This document shows, in pieces, positions 26,098 through 34,910 of a DNA stretch of 64,000 bases. The stretch is taken from assembly GCF_000422385.1 (NCBI RefSeq), contig NZ_AULR01000005.1, positions 62,001 to 126,000 on the forward strand, read 5' to 3'. A program made the position numbers and the translations under genes. Origin of the DNA: Microbacterium indicum DSM 19969 (lineage in GTDB: Bacteria > Actinomycetota > Actinomycetes > Actinomycetales > Microbacteriaceae). The notes below the pieces were generated by a model. It was not told the origin of the DNA. It did no database searches and worked only from the letters and a program-made list of their open reading frames with translations. The first letter of the stretch is position 1. Each line of letters begins with the position of its first letter.

Positions 26098-26209
26098 CGT
26101 AGGAGCCTATGCGGCCCGGCTGTCCGCCGTCCGACGACACGGCCCACAACGGATCGGCGGATCATGTGGGGGAACCCGACAGGCGCATGCCGCCCCCCGC
26201 ATGCCCGCG

Positions 26210-26272
26210 ACTCTCCTTTTCTCCGTGTTTTCCCCACGCCAGGCGTGGGGAAAACACGGAGAAAAGGAGAGT
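26210..26272. repeat. 31-bp perfect inverted repeat between purB and E1alpha
   Basis: Arms 26210-26240 and 26242-26272 are exact reverse complements around a single central A. The repeat begins nine bases past the purB stop. It is about twice as long as the other hairpins here and contains runs of four T and four A within the stem but no following U-run. A factor-independent terminator for purB is the conservative reading. Confidence 0.85.
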
Positions 26273-26281
26273 TCTGGGGGG

Positions 26282-27670
26282 TCAGCGGGTGAGGCGGGCC
26301 CTCGTGAGCTGCTCGGCGAGGCCCGTGTAGGTCGCCGGGGTGAGCGCCTTCAGGCGGTCCTTCGCCTCGTCCGCGAGGTTCAGGCCGTCGACGAACTCCG
26401 CGAGGTCGGTCGCGCCGATGCGGTGGCCGCGCGTCAGGTCCTTGAGCAGCGCGTACGGGTCGGAGATGTCGCTGCGGCCCGCGACCACCTCGGCGCGAAT
26501 CACCGTCTGGATCGCTTCGGCGAGCACCTCCCAGTTGCCGTCGAGGTCGGCGAGCAGCGCCTCGCGGTCGAGCGAGATCTGGTCGAGCCCGGCCGACAGG
26601 TTCGTGAGCGCGAGGAGCGAGTGGCCGAGCGCGACGCCGATGTTGCGCTGCGTCGTCGAGTCGGTCAGGTCGCGCTGCATGCGCGAGGTCACGAGCGTCT
26701 GGCCGAGCGTCTGCAGCAGCCCGCCCGCGATCTCGAAGTTGGCCTCGGCGTTCTCGAACCGGATGGGGTTGATCTTGTGCGGCATCGTCGACGAGCCCGT
26801 CGCGCCCGCGACCGGGATCTGCGTGAAGTAGCCGAGCGAGATGTACGTCCACACGTCCTGCGCGAGGTTGTGCAGGATCGCGCCCCCGTGGCGCACGTGG
26901 TCGTAGAGCTCGGCCTGCCAGTCGTGCGACTCGATCTGCGTCGTGAACGGGTTGAACGACAGCCCCAGGCCCTCGATGAACTCGCGCGTGAGGTTGGGCC
27001 ACGCGAGCTGGGGCTCGGCGGCGAGGTGCGCCGACCAGGTGCCCGTCGCGCCCGAGAACTTCGCGAGGTACTCGGTCTGCTCGATGCGGGCGAGCACGCG
27101 CTCGGCGCGCCACACGAAGACGCCGAGCTCCTTGCCCATCGTCGTGGGCGTCGCGGGCTGGCCGTGCGTGCGCGCGAGCATGGGCGCGTCGGCGAGGTCG
27201 AGCGACGTCGCGCGCAGCTTCTCGACCACCTGGCGGAACGCCGGCAGCCACACCTCGGTCACGGCGCGCCTGACCGTGAGCGCGTACGACGCCGAGTTGA
27301 TGTCCTCGCTCGTGCACGCGAAGTGCGTGAGCTCGGCGATCGCGTCGAGGCCCAGCTGCGAGAGCCTGTCGCGCACGAGGTACTCGACGGCCTTGACGTC
27401 GTGGCGCGTCACCGCCTCCTTCGCGGCGAGCCAGTCGATCTCCTCCTGGCCGAAGTTCAGGTAGGCGAGCCGCAGCGCGTCCTTCTTCTCCTGCGGCAGC
27501 GGCTCGGTCCCGAAGATCCTGTGGTCGGTGAGGTGCAGGATCCACTCCACCTCCACCTCGACCCGGGCGCGGTTGAGGCCGGCCTCGGACAGGTACTCGG
27601 CGAGCGGGGCGACGGCGGGCTGGTAGCGGCCGTCGAGGGGGCTCAGGGGCTGGGTGGGCAGTGCGCTCAC
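26282..27670 (-). CDS. purB: Adenylosuccinate lyase
   Basis: The 462-residue protein starts MSALPTQPLSPLDGRYQPAVAPLAEYLSE and carries the superfamily signature GSSTMPHKINPIRFENAEAN (about residues 286-305) as well as TSEDINS and the helical bundle typical of the E. coli-type PurB. It cleaves adenylosuccinate to AMP and fumarate, and SAICAR to AICAR in purine biosynthesis, as a cytoplasmic homotetramer. The gene stands alone, with a GC-rich 157-base gap before the divergent WXG100-like gene and a very long hairpin directly after the stop. Confidence 0.95.
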   Translation of the reverse strand: MSALPTQPLSPLDGRYQPAVAPLAEYLSEAGLNRARVEVEVEWILHLTDHRIFGTEPLPQEKKDALRLAYLNFGQEEIDWLAAKEAVTRHDVKAVEYLVRDRLSQLGLDAIAELTHFACTSEDINSASYALTVRRAVTEVWLPAFRQVVEKLRATSLDLADAPMLARTHGQPATPTTMGKELGVFVWRAERVLARIEQTEYLAKFSGATGTWSAHLAAEPQLAWPNLTREFIEGLGLSFNPFTTQIESHDWQAELYDHVRHGGAILHNLAQDVWTYISLGYFTQIPVAGATGSSTMPHKINPIRFENAEANFEIAGGLLQTLGQTLVTSRMQRDLTDSTTQRNIGVALGHSLLALTNLSAGLDQISLDREALLADLDGNWEVLAEAIQTVIRAEVVAGRSDISDPYALLKDLTRGHRIGATDLAEFVDGLNLADEAKDRLKALTPATYTGLAEQLTRARLTR

Positions 27671-27827
27671 GCGGCACCTCCGGATCGATCAGGCAGGTTT
27701 GCCCCCTCAGCCTACGGCGTGTCGGACGCCGGGTCAGCGCGTCCACAGGGGCCTCCTCCTCCGGGTTATCTGAGGATCCGGCGCCCGGGTCGCGCGGCGG
27801 ATCCGCGGATGTTGCGAGGGTTGCCCC

Positions 27828-28088
27828 ATGGATCCCGAACTCGCACGGCGCGCCGCGACGCTGCTGGAGTGGGCCGCGTCCGACGCGGGCGTCGCCTCCC
27901 GCGCGGCGCAGGACGCCGCCGACGCGCTCACGGCCGCGGTCGCCGGCATGGACTGGCGCTCCGCCGCGGGCGACGCCTTCCGCGCGAAGGCCGCCGCCTT
28001 CGCGGCGGAGGCGCAGGACATCGCGGATCTCGCGGGCGCCGACGCCGAGGCACTCGCCGCGCGTGCGGCCGAGCTGGCGGCGTCATGA
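27828..28088 (+). CDS. WXG100-like small helical protein
   Basis: The 86-residue protein is nearly all alpha-helical and alanine-rich, with two helices separated by MDWRSAAGDAFRAKA (about residues 44-58). The W-R-S turn followed by AAGDAF sits where WXG100 proteins have W-x-G and an A..F pattern. Length and layout fit the ESAT-6-like family, whose members are type VII secretion substrates or partners. The next gene starts inside its stop codon (ATGA), so the two are translated together. No type VII secretion component is in the window. The family assignment is by pattern only. Confidence 0.65.
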   Translation: MDPELARRAATLLEWAASDAGVASRAAQDAADALTAAVAGMDWRSAAGDAFRAKAAAFAAEAQDIADLAGADAEALAARAAELAAS

Positions 28089-29488
28089 GCGTCGCCGTCA
28101 CGTCCGGATCGGTCGTCGCGGTCGACCCCGACTCGCTGCGCGGCGCCGCCCGCGTCCTGCGGCCCGCCGTCTCGGACGCGATGTCGGCGGGCGCCGCGTC
28201 GGCGCGGCAGGACGGGTGGGTCGCCGAGGCGCAGCCCGAGGCGAGCGCCGGCTGGCTGCCGCTCTCCTACGGCGGCGCGGCGCGGGCGTACGCGCTCCGC
28301 GACGGGATCGCCGAGCTCGTCGCGGGGCTCGCGCACGCGGCCGACGCGTACGAGCTCGTCGAGCTCGAGACCACGCGCCTGATGGGCGGGGGATCAGCGG
28401 CGGACGCCGCCCGGTGGGACGAGATCGCGGCGCGCGACCCCGAGGCGGCCGCCGAGGCCTCGCGCCTCCTCGGCGCCTGGAGGGTGTTCGGCGGGGCCGA
28501 GCTCGCCCCGCACTGGAGAGACGTCGCCGGCGTCGACGCGGGGATCTGGTTCCTCGCCTCACTGCGGACCGTGCGGTGGGCGGCGTCGCTCGGGAAGGGA
28601 TCCCTCGGCGCCGGCGCGCGCGAGGACGCCTGGCTCCGGGCGCACCCCGACCGCGTCCGCATGGAGATGACGCCGACGACGTTCGCGTCGCGGCCCGCGT
28701 CGTCGGCGGCCGACGCGATCCGGCGGATCCCTACGGGCGAGGGCGGCGGCGGAGACGAACCGGGCTCGCGGCCGCAGGACCGCGTGCGCGTCGACCGGAT
28801 CACGATGGCCGACGGATCCGAGCGCTTCGCCGTCTACGTCTCGGGCTCGCGCGAGTCGCCGCTCGACACGAGCGACGTGCTCAGCTGGAAGAACAATCTC
28901 GCGCTCTGGACGAGCGAGGGCGACGCCCCGGGCTACGAGTTCGTCGTCGACGCCCTGCACCGAGCGGGCGCGACCTCGGCCTCGCCCGTCGACGCGTACG
29001 GGTTCTCGCAGGGCGCGATGATCGCGCAGCGGCTCGCGCGCGACGACGCGTTCGCGGTCGACCGCGTCACGACGATCGGGGCACCCTCGCGGATCCCCGC
29101 CCCGGACGGGACCACCTCGCTGACCTTCGCGTACGACGACGATCCCGTCGCGGGGCTGTCCGACGGCGGATCCCCCGCGCCCCTCGGCGGCCCGGGCAGC
29201 GCCCTCGTGCGCGGCGTGCACGACCCCGCGAACCGCGGGATCCTCGAGCTCGACGCGAGCGCGCACCGCGTCGCGGCGTACGCCGACCTCGCCGAGGAGT
29301 TCGCGGCCTCGCACGACGAGCTGGCCGACGAGGCACAGGCGTTCTACGACGGGCTCGCGGGCGCCGTGTCGGTCGAGAGCACCGTCTTCGAGGCGCCCGA
29401 GTACGACCCCGAGAGCACCGAGATCCTCGCGCCGGGCGACGGGCCGCCCGCGCTCTGGGCTACCGCCGCTTCTTCGCCTGAGGCCTGA
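28085..29488 (+). CDS. Alpha/beta-hydrolase-like protein paired with a WXG100-like gene
   Basis: The 467-residue protein has no signal peptide. Its first 110 or so residues are helical and alanine-rich (VDPDSLRGAARVLRPAVSDAMSAG), resembling type VII secretion targeting domains. A linker of about 100 residues follows, then a domain with SPVDAYGFSQGAMIAQRLA whose G-F-S-Q-G is a nucleophile-elbow motif of lipases and esterases (about residue 304). The pair of a small WXG100-like gene and a large helical-plus-enzyme gene is the usual layout of secreted type VII effectors. No obvious immunity gene follows: the next gene is convergent and overlaps by 29 bases. Substrate is unknown. Confidence 0.7.
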   Translation: MSVAVTSGSVVAVDPDSLRGAARVLRPAVSDAMSAGAASARQDGWVAEAQPEASAGWLPLSYGGAARAYALRDGIAELVAGLAHAADAYELVELETTRLMGGGSAADAARWDEIAARDPEAAAEASRLLGAWRVFGGAELAPHWRDVAGVDAGIWFLASLRTVRWAASLGKGSLGAGAREDAWLRAHPDRVRMEMTPTTFASRPASSAADAIRRIPTGEGGGGDEPGSRPQDRVRVDRITMADGSERFAVYVSGSRESPLDTSDVLSWKNNLALWTSEGDAPGYEFVVDALHRAGATSASPVDAYGFSQGAMIAQRLARDDAFAVDRVTTIGAPSRIPAPDGTTSLTFAYDDDPVAGLSDGGSPAPLGGPGSALVRGVHDPANRGILELDASAHRVAAYADLAEEFAASHDELADEAQAFYDGLAGAVSVESTVFEAPEYDPESTEILAPGDGPPALWATAASSPEA

Positions 29489-29858
29489 GGATGATGCCGA
29501 AGATCCAGTTGATGACGCTCAAGAGGATGCCCGCGAGCACCGCGGGCCAGAACGCCCCCGTGCCGAGGCCCCAGTCCCACCCGCCCGTGATCCAGGCCGT
29601 GACGATCAGCAGGATGCCGTTGAGCAGCAGCGACGCGAGGCCCAGGGTCAGGACGAAGATCGGGAAGGCGAGGACCTTGATGACGGTCCCGATGATCGAG
29701 TTGACGAGCCCGAAGAGCGCGCCGAGCACGAGGAGCGTGAGGACGAGCTGCAGGTCGCGGCCCGGGGCGAAGGGCGTGATCGAGATCTGCAGCAGGGGGA
29801 TCAGCGAGAGCACCCAGAGGGCGAAGCCGTTGACGACGGAGCGGATGACGAAACCCAT
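29460..29858 (-). CDS. Holin-like (YvlD/Phage_holin_4_2) membrane protein
   Basis: The 132-residue protein is four hydrophobic helices with short loops and a basic end (RPQAKKRR), matching the mycobacterial-type four-helix holin superfamily IV/YvlD family. The central helix pair LLVLGALFGLVNSIIGTVIKVLAFPIFVLTLGLASLLLNGILL is typical. Despite the family name these are chromosomal membrane proteins of unknown function, and nothing around it looks like phage. Its 3' end overlaps the hydrolase-like gene on the other strand by 29 bases, and its start faces the divergent aminotransferase gene. Confidence 0.85.
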   Translation of the reverse strand: MGFVIRSVVNGFALWVLSLIPLLQISITPFAPGRDLQLVLTLLVLGALFGLVNSIIGTVIKVLAFPIFVLTLGLASLLLNGILLIVTAWITGGWDWGLGTGAFWPAVLAGILLSVINWIFGIILRPQAKKRR

Positions 29859-29920
29859 GGGGCGAGTGTCCCATCGACTCGGGGCCGCGGCACTGGGGAT
29901 GACCCGAATAGGATCTGAAG

Positions 29921-30988
29921 ATGGTCTCCGACGAACCCGTCCTCCCCCGCCTGCGCCCCGAGATCGCGGCGCTCCCGCCCTACCGCCAGGGGAAGGCCGC
30001 GTCGGCCTCCGGCTTCAAGCTGTCGAGCAACGAGAACCCGTTCGACCCGCTGCCCGGCGTCGTCGAGGCGGTGCACGGGGCGAGCGCGCTCAACCGCTAC
30101 CCCGACGCCACGGCGGCGCGCCTCCGCGCCGCGCTCGGCGAGCGGTACGGGGTCGCGAGCGACGAGGTCGTCATCGGAAGCGGCAGCGTCTCGCTCCTCG
30201 CGGCGTTCATCCAGGCCGCCGCGTCGGTCGGCGACGAGGTCGTCTACGCGTGGCGCTCGTTCGAGGCCTACCCGAGCCTCATCCTCGTCAGCGGCGCGAC
30301 GAGCGTGCAGGTCCCGGGCCGGGCCGACGGCCGCCACGACCTCGACGCCATGGCGGCGGCCGTGACGGATCGGACCCGCGTCGTCATCGTCTGCTCCCCC
30401 AACAACCCCACGGGGCCGATCGTCACGTCCGAGGAGTTCGAGGCGTTCGTCGCGCGGATCCCGTCCGACGTCCTGATCCTCCTCGACGAGGCGTACACCG
30501 AGTTCGTCACCGACGAGGGAGCCGTCAGCGGCCTCGAGGAGCGGGTCTTCGAGCGGCACCCCAACGTCGTCGTCCTGCGCACCTTCTCGAAGGCCTACGG
30601 CCTCGCGGCCCTCCGCGTCGGCTACGCGATCGGCCACGCGCGCGTGCTCGACGGCGCGCGATCGACGCAGATCCCGCTCTCGGTCACGGCGCAGGCCGAG
30701 GAGGCGGCCCTCGCGAGCCTCGGCCACGAGGATCAGCTGCGCGAGCGCGTGGCCCACATCGTCGAGCGCCGGGGCCGCCTCGTCGCTGGCCTGCGCGAGC
30801 TGGGGCTCGCGGTGCCCGACAGCGAGTCGAACTTCGTCTGGATCCCCACGACGGATCCCGCGGTCGCCGAGGCCTTCATGTCGGCCGACGTGGTCGTGCG
30901 CCCCTTCCCCGAGGGCGTGCGCATCTCGGTCGGCGAGGAGGAGTCGCTCGAGCGGATCTTCGCGATCGCGCGCACGATCGCGTCCTGA
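29921..30988 (+). CDS. hisC: Histidinol-phosphate/aromatic aminotransferase
   Basis: The 355-residue protein is a fold-type I PLP enzyme of the HisC/Pat group. It has [19 protein letters not shown], the segment [23 protein letters not shown], and the PLP-binding lysine in [19 protein letters not shown] (Lys224). It ends with the HisC-type [15 protein letters not shown]. It transfers the amino group from glutamate to imidazole-acetol phosphate or to aromatic keto acids. In Microbacteriaceae this stand-alone form outside a his operon is often annotated as phenylalanine aminotransferase (Pat), so the symbol marks family rather than proven substrate. Confidence 0.85.
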   Translation: MVSDEPVLPRLRPEIAALPPYRQGKAASASGFKLSSNENPFDPLPGVVEAVHGASALNRYPDATAARLRAALGERYGVASDEVVIGSGSVSLLAAFIQAAASVGDEVVYAWRSFEAYPSLILVSGATSVQVPGRADGRHDLDAMAAAVTDRTRVVIVCSPNNPTGPIVTSEEFEAFVARIPSDVLILLDEAYTEFVTDEGAVSGLEERVFERHPNVVVLRTFSKAYGLAALRVGYAIGHARVLDGARSTQIPLSVTAQAEEAALASLGHEDQLRERVAHIVERRGRLVAGLRELGLAVPDSESNFVWIPTTDPAVAEAFMSADVVVRPFPEGVRISVGEEESLERIFAIARTIAS

Positions 30989-31012
30989 CGCCCCGGGCGG
31001 GGCGCCGGCGGC

Positions 31013-31336
31013 TCACTCCTCGTCGGAGGGCTTCTTCGCCGCCTTCTCCTCGTCGTCGCGGAGGAGGACGGGCTTGTCGGGCGCCGTCGTGACGTCCTTC
31101 GGATCGATCGCGAGCAGCAGGAGCGCCACGCCCAGCAGGACGACGATGAACACGATGCCGGCGACGATGCCCGCGAAGCGCCAGGCCGCCTGCACGGTGC
31201 CGGCGCCGAGGTCGGTGAACGCGCCCATCGACATCGCGACGACGAAGCCCGCGAAGAGCGCCGCGACGAGCGCGAGGCCCACGAGCTGCATCGGCTTCAT
31301 GAGTTCGCGGCGTGCGGAGGGCTTCTTCTTGCTCAT
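31013..31336 (-). CDS. Small two-helix membrane protein
   Basis: The 107-residue protein has a lysine-rich N-terminus, two membrane helices (about residues 16-36 and 52-78) and a charged, acidic C-terminal tail. Both termini are expected in the cytoplasm. No named family is recognised. Its start overlaps the stop of the upstream membrane protein gene as ATGA, so the pair is co-translated. Similar two-gene units of unknown function are common in Microbacteriaceae. Confidence 0.75.
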   Translation of the reverse strand: MSKKKPSARRELMKPMQLVGLALVAALFAGFVVAMSMGAFTDLGAGTVQAAWRFAGIVAGIVFIVVLLGVALLLLAIDPKDVTTAPDKPVLLRDDEEKAAKKPSDEE

Positions 31337-31941
31337 GACTGCTCTTTCGAAAGCTGTGCGGGTGCGGGCGACAGGGCCCCGATGGCGAGGTACACGCCGA
31401 CGAGGGCGGCCCAGCCGCCGAAGATGCCGACGCCGATGATCGTGCCGGTCAGGGTGAACGAGCGGCCCGCGTCCTCGATGAAGTAGTCGAGCGCGTACTG
31501 CGGCTCGACGATCAGCGAGACGACGGCGAGCAGCAGCGTCAGGCCCCCGACGACAGCCATCTCGGCCGCGCCAGCGGTGCCGCGGCGGCGGATCCCCGGG
31601 ACGAGCTCGACGAGGCCGGACGCGATGGCCCAGCCGAGCAGCAGGACGTGGAAGCGCACCCCCGCGTCGCCCAGCGGGACGACGGCGAGGACGGCGGTCG
31701 CGAGGTGGACCGCGGCGAGGACCCAGCGGCGCCCCGCGAGCAGCACGACGCCCGTCGCGGCCGCGAAGAGCGCGAGCACGAGGAGGCTGAAGGATCCGTC
31801 GCGCTCCTGGACGAACGTGATCACGAGGGCCGCGGCGATCGCCACGACGGCTCGCGCGATCAGCACGGCCCGCGTCGCGCGGGTGCTGAAGGTGCGTGGG
31901 GGCATGGCGGTTCCAGAAGCTCTCTCGGGGGTCGTCCCCAT
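31333..31941 (-). CDS. Multi-helix membrane protein of unknown function
   Basis: The 202-residue protein has six predicted membrane helices in three hairpins (starting about residues 27, 53, 76, 100, 128 and 165) and no catalytic motif I can identify. The hydrophobic, evenly spaced helices resemble DUF308-like or small transporter-like proteins, but this is only an impression. An ATG twelve codons further in (MPPRTF) is an alternative start. It is coupled to the following small membrane gene (ATGA). Confidence 0.7.
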   Translation of the reverse strand: MGTTPERASGTAMPPRTFSTRATRAVLIARAVVAIAAALVITFVQERDGSFSLLVLALFAAATGVVLLAGRRWVLAAVHLATAVLAVVPLGDAGVRFHVLLLGWAIASGLVELVPGIRRRGTAGAAEMAVVGGLTLLLAVVSLIVEPQYALDYFIEDAGRSFTLTGTIIGVGIFGGWAALVGVYLAIGALSPAPAQLSKEQS

Positions 31942-31968
31942 CCTAGGAGCCCCGTTGCTGGGAGCCGT

Positions 31969-32430
31969 TCAGAGAGCGCGCGTCATGAAGTACGACTCGG
32001 GGCTCGCGGGGTAGCGCCCGAACGGCCCCGTCTCGGCGAAGCCCTCGCTCGCGTAGAGGTGGCGTGCGGCGGCGAACGCGTCGGAGGTCCCCGTCTCGAG
32101 CCAGAGGTTCGCGTACCCGCGCGAGCGCGCCTCGGCGATCGCGCGGCGCAGGATGGCGCGGCCCACGCCGCGCCCGAGGAACGCCGCCGCGGTGCGGAAC
32201 GACTTGAGCTCGCCGTCGCCGCCCAGGCCCGCGAGCCCGCCGACGCCCGCGAGCGCGCCGTCCTCCCACGCCGAGAACAGGGTCACGCCCTCGCGCGTCA
32301 GGGCGTCGACGTCGTAGGCGTAGACGAACTCGGCGCTCTCGGCGCCGCTGTGCATCTCGGCGACGTGCGATGCCACGAGCTCGCGGGTCGCGGGGGAGGT
32401 CAGGTCGTCGATGCGGATCTCGAGGGTCAC
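31969..32430 (-). CDS. GNAT-family N-acetyltransferase
   Basis: The 153-residue protein shows the GNAT fold: an N-terminal strand (MTLEIRIDDL), a central SAWEDGALAGVGGLAGL hairpin, the acetyl-CoA loop in RTAAAFLGRGVGRAILRRAIAEARSRGY (about residues 78-105, the Q/RxxGxG/A motif as RGVGRA), then LWLETGTSDAFAAARHLYASEGFAETGPFG. It resembles the PhnO/YafP-like acetyltransferases, such as those acting on small amines or amino acids. Substrate unknown. It lies 15 bases before the AI-2E gene stop on the same strand, so it may be co-transcribed with it. Confidence 0.88.
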   Translation of the reverse strand: MTLEIRIDDLTSPATRELVASHVAEMHSGAESAEFVYAYDVDALTREGVTLFSAWEDGALAGVGGLAGLGGDGELKSFRTAAAFLGRGVGRAILRRAIAEARSRGYANLWLETGTSDAFAAARHLYASEGFAETGPFGRYPASPESYFMTRAL

Positions 32431-32445
32431 GAGAACCTATTATCG

Positions 32446-33615
32446 TCAGGCGACGCTGTGATCCGGCTTCCTGCGCGCCCAGCGAGCGGGCGTATCGGGG
32501 CCGTCCCAGACGAGGACGATGCCCCACAGGACGGCGGCGAGCGGCACCGCGAGGATCGCTCCGAGGATCCCGGAGAGGACCGTGCCGATCGTCAGGGCGA
32601 CGAGGATCACGAGGGCGTGCAGCTGGAGCGCGCGGCCCATGAGGACGGGCTGCAGCAGGTTGCCCTCGAGCTGGTTCACGACGACGACGATCGCGACGAT
32701 GATGACGGCCGTCCAGATCCCGCCGTCGACGAGGCCGACGAGCGCCGCGAGGATCCCCGCGAGCGTCGCGCCCACGATGGGGATGAACGCGAGCACGAAG
32801 ACCACGAGCATGAGCGGGAACCACAGCGGAACCTGCAGGATCACGAGGCCGATGCCGATGCCGATCGCGTCGACCGCCGCGACGGCCGCAGTGCCGCGCA
32901 CGTAGGCGCCGATGGTGCCCACCGTCTTGTCGCCGATGCGGCGCATGCGCTCGTAGTTCTCGCCGCGGAAGGGGCGCAGGAGGAAAGCCCAGATCAGGGG
33001 GCCATCCTTGAGGAAGAAGAACAGCACGACGACCATGAGTACGAGGCCCGTGACGAAGTTCGCGACGGCGCCGCCGACCGCGACGGCGCCCGAGCTGAGC
33101 GTCGACCCGAGCGACGACGACGACAGGAAGCTCTGGATCTGGCCCCAGATCTCGTCGAGCGCAGACTGGTCGTGCACGATCGGCAGCGTGTTGACCCAGT
33201 CGATAACCTGGGCGACGCCCGTCGCGGCGCTGTCGTAGAGCTCGGACCACTGCCCGATGATCGAGGCGACCATCGCGTAGACGACGCCGCCGAGGATCAG
33301 GACGATCGCGACGAGCACAATGACGGTCGCGAGCGCGTTGGGCATCGCGCGGCGCAGGCGCTTCATGATCGGCTCGAACGCCGACGCGAAGATCAGGGCG
33401 AGGATCACGGGGATCACGACGACCGTGATCGAGCGCGCCGCCCAGATCACGCCGACCGCGAGGATCACGACCGCGATGATCTGGATCGAGCGCGTCGCGA
33501 GGCGGCCCATGGTGTCGCGCCACAGCTCCGACGGGTGCGGCGCCTCGGCGGGCGCCGCGGGGCGCGGGGCCTGGCGGGCCTCGGGGGTGGGCGAGGGGCG
33601 TCGTCCGAACAGCAT
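32446..33615 (-). CDS. AI-2E (YdiK/TqsA)-family transporter
   Basis: The 389-residue membrane protein has a short Pro/Ala-rich N-terminus, two helices (IQIIAVVILAVGVIWAARSITVVVIPVILALIFA), a soluble helical stretch of about 70 residues, then five to six helices ending in LSGILGAILAVPLAAVLWGIVLVW. This is the AI-2E/PerM pattern, including QLEGNLLQPVLMGRALQLHAL, which is highly conserved. Family members export the quorum signal AI-2, sodium or other small solutes; the substrate here is unknown. It is divergent from the oxidoreductase gene at 33740. Confidence 0.9.
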   Translation of the reverse strand: MLFGRRPSPTPEARQAPRPAAPAEAPHPSELWRDTMGRLATRSIQIIAVVILAVGVIWAARSITVVVIPVILALIFASAFEPIMKRLRRAMPNALATVIVLVAIVLILGGVVYAMVASIIGQWSELYDSAATGVAQVIDWVNTLPIVHDQSALDEIWGQIQSFLSSSSLGSTLSSGAVAVGGAVANFVTGLVLMVVVLFFFLKDGPLIWAFLLRPFRGENYERMRRIGDKTVGTIGAYVRGTAAVAAVDAIGIGIGLVILQVPLWFPLMLVVFVLAFIPIVGATLAGILAALVGLVDGGIWTAVIIVAIVVVVNQLEGNLLQPVLMGRALQLHALVILVALTIGTVLSGILGAILAVPLAAVLWGIVLVWDGPDTPARWARRKPDHSVA

Positions 33616-33696
33616 GGGGATCCTTCCGTGCGGTGCGCGTCACCCTATCCTGCCCCACGCGGGCCGCGCGGCGGGGCGCCGTGCCGCTAGCGTGTG

Positions 33697-33711
33697 GGCA
33701 AGCGCTTTCCC
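33697..33711. promoter_or_regulatory. LacI-type operator before the Gfo/Idh/MocA gene
   Basis: GGCAAGCGCTTTCCC has the central AAGCGCTT palindrome typical of LacI-family sugar repressors and lies about 30 bases upstream of the ATG at 33740. An identical 15-mer occurs at 34911, before the transporter operon. Confidence 0.8.
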
Positions 33712-33739
33712 CGCGCCGCATCCGAGCCGAAGGAGCCTC

Positions 33740-34879
33740 ATGCCGATCCGCGTCGCCGTCGTCGGAGCGGGAGCCATCTCCCGCGAACAGCACCTGCCGA
33801 GCCTCGCCGCGCTCGGCGACCGCGTCGAGGTCGTCGGGATCGCCGACGTCGCCCCCGACGCCGCGCGCGCCCTCGCCGACACGTGGGGCGTCGCGCGCTC
33901 GTACGGAGACGCCCGCAAGATGATCGCGGCCGAGCGCCCCGACCTCGTGACGCTCGCGACGCCGCCCATCGCGCACCGCGGCGACGCGATCGCGGCCCTC
34001 GAGGCCGGCGCGTGGGTCCTCTCGGAGAAGCCCCCGACGCTCTCGCTCGCCGAGTACGACGAGGTCGCCGCGCACGAGCGGGAGGGCGGCCCGTACGCGG
34101 CCTACATCTTCCAGCACCGCTTCGGATCCGCCGCCGTGCGGCTGCGCGAGCTCGTCGCCGACGGATCGCTCGGCCGGCCGCTCGTCGCGCTGTGCGACAC
34201 CCTCTGGTTCCGCGACCCCTCCTACTTCGCGGTGCCGTGGCGCGGGAAGTGGGCGACGGAGGGCGGCGGCCCGACGATGGGCCACGGCGTGCACCAGATG
34301 GACATGCTGCTCTCGCTCCTCGGCGACTGGACCGACGTGTCGGCGCAGATGTCGACGCTCGCCCGCGACACCGAGGCCGAGGACGTCTCGCTCGCGCACG
34401 TGCGCTTCGCGAACGGCGCCCTGTGCTCGGTCGTGAACAGCCTGCTGTCGCCGCGCGAGACGAGCCGCGTGCGGATCGACTTCGAGCGCGCGAGCGTCGA
34501 GGTCGAGCACCTCTACGGATACGACAACGCGCACTGGACGTGGACGCCGGCGCCCGGTGTCCCGCTCGAGGAGGCCGCGACGTGGGCCCCGGTCGACGAC
34601 GTGCCGAGCTCTTCCCACGCGCCCGTCTTCGCGCACGTCGTCGCGTGCATGGAGCGCGGCGAGCGCCCCGTGACCTCGGGGGCGGGAGGGCGCCGCGTCA
34701 TGGAGCTCGCGGCGGGCATGTACGCCTCGGCGCTCTCGGGCCGCGCCGTCGCCCACGACGAGCTCGCGCCGGGCACCCCGTTCCACGCCGCGATGGCGGG
34801 GCCGGATCCCCGCGCCGCGACCGCGCGGATCCACGCCGGCACGATCCGGGGCGGGAAAGTCGCGGATCCGCACTTGTGA
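33740..34879 (+). CDS. Gfo/Idh/MocA-family oxidoreductase
   Basis: From the ATG at 33740, preceded by AAGGAG, the protein is 379 residues. The N-terminal Rossmann domain begins VAVVGAGAISREQHLPSLAAL and contains the family motif EKPPTLSLAEYDE (Lys-Pro pair about residue 99). The C-terminal domain has GGGPTMGHGVHQMDMLLSLLGD, which carries the catalytic histidine. These enzymes oxidise or reduce sugars, inositols or glycosides with NAD(P). It is the first gene behind a LacI-type operator shared with the following transporter operon, so it probably acts on the imported sugar. It ends 91 bases before the lipoprotein gene. Confidence 0.9.
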   Translation: MPIRVAVVGAGAISREQHLPSLAALGDRVEVVGIADVAPDAARALADTWGVARSYGDARKMIAAERPDLVTLATPPIAHRGDAIAALEAGAWVLSEKPPTLSLAEYDEVAAHEREGGPYAAYIFQHRFGSAAVRLRELVADGSLGRPLVALCDTLWFRDPSYFAVPWRGKWATEGGGPTMGHGVHQMDMLLSLLGDWTDVSAQMSTLARDTEAEDVSLAHVRFANGALCSVVNSLLSPRETSRVRIDFERASVEVEHLYGYDNAHWTWTPAPGVPLEEAATWAPVDDVPSSSHAPVFAHVVACMERGERPVTSGAGGRRVMELAAGMYASALSGRAVAHDELAPGTPFHAAMAGPDPRAATARIHAGTIRGGKVADPHL

Positions 34880-34887
34880 AACGTTTC
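34878..34887. promoter_or_regulatory. Second palindrome before the transporter operon
   Basis: GAAACGTTTC is a perfect 10-bp palindrome starting at the oxidoreductase stop codon and 24 bases before the GGCAAGCGCTTTCCC operator. It resembles a LacI-type site with CG centre and may be a second binding site for the same or a global repressor. Confidence 0.45.
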
Positions 34888-34910
34888 GGGTCTGCGTTAG
34901 CGTGCGAATC

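Noticed and set aside
29460-29858. Holin-like gene as a sign of prophage
   Set aside because: No lysin, integrase or structural phage gene is nearby, and this family is a common chromosomal membrane protein in actinobacteria.
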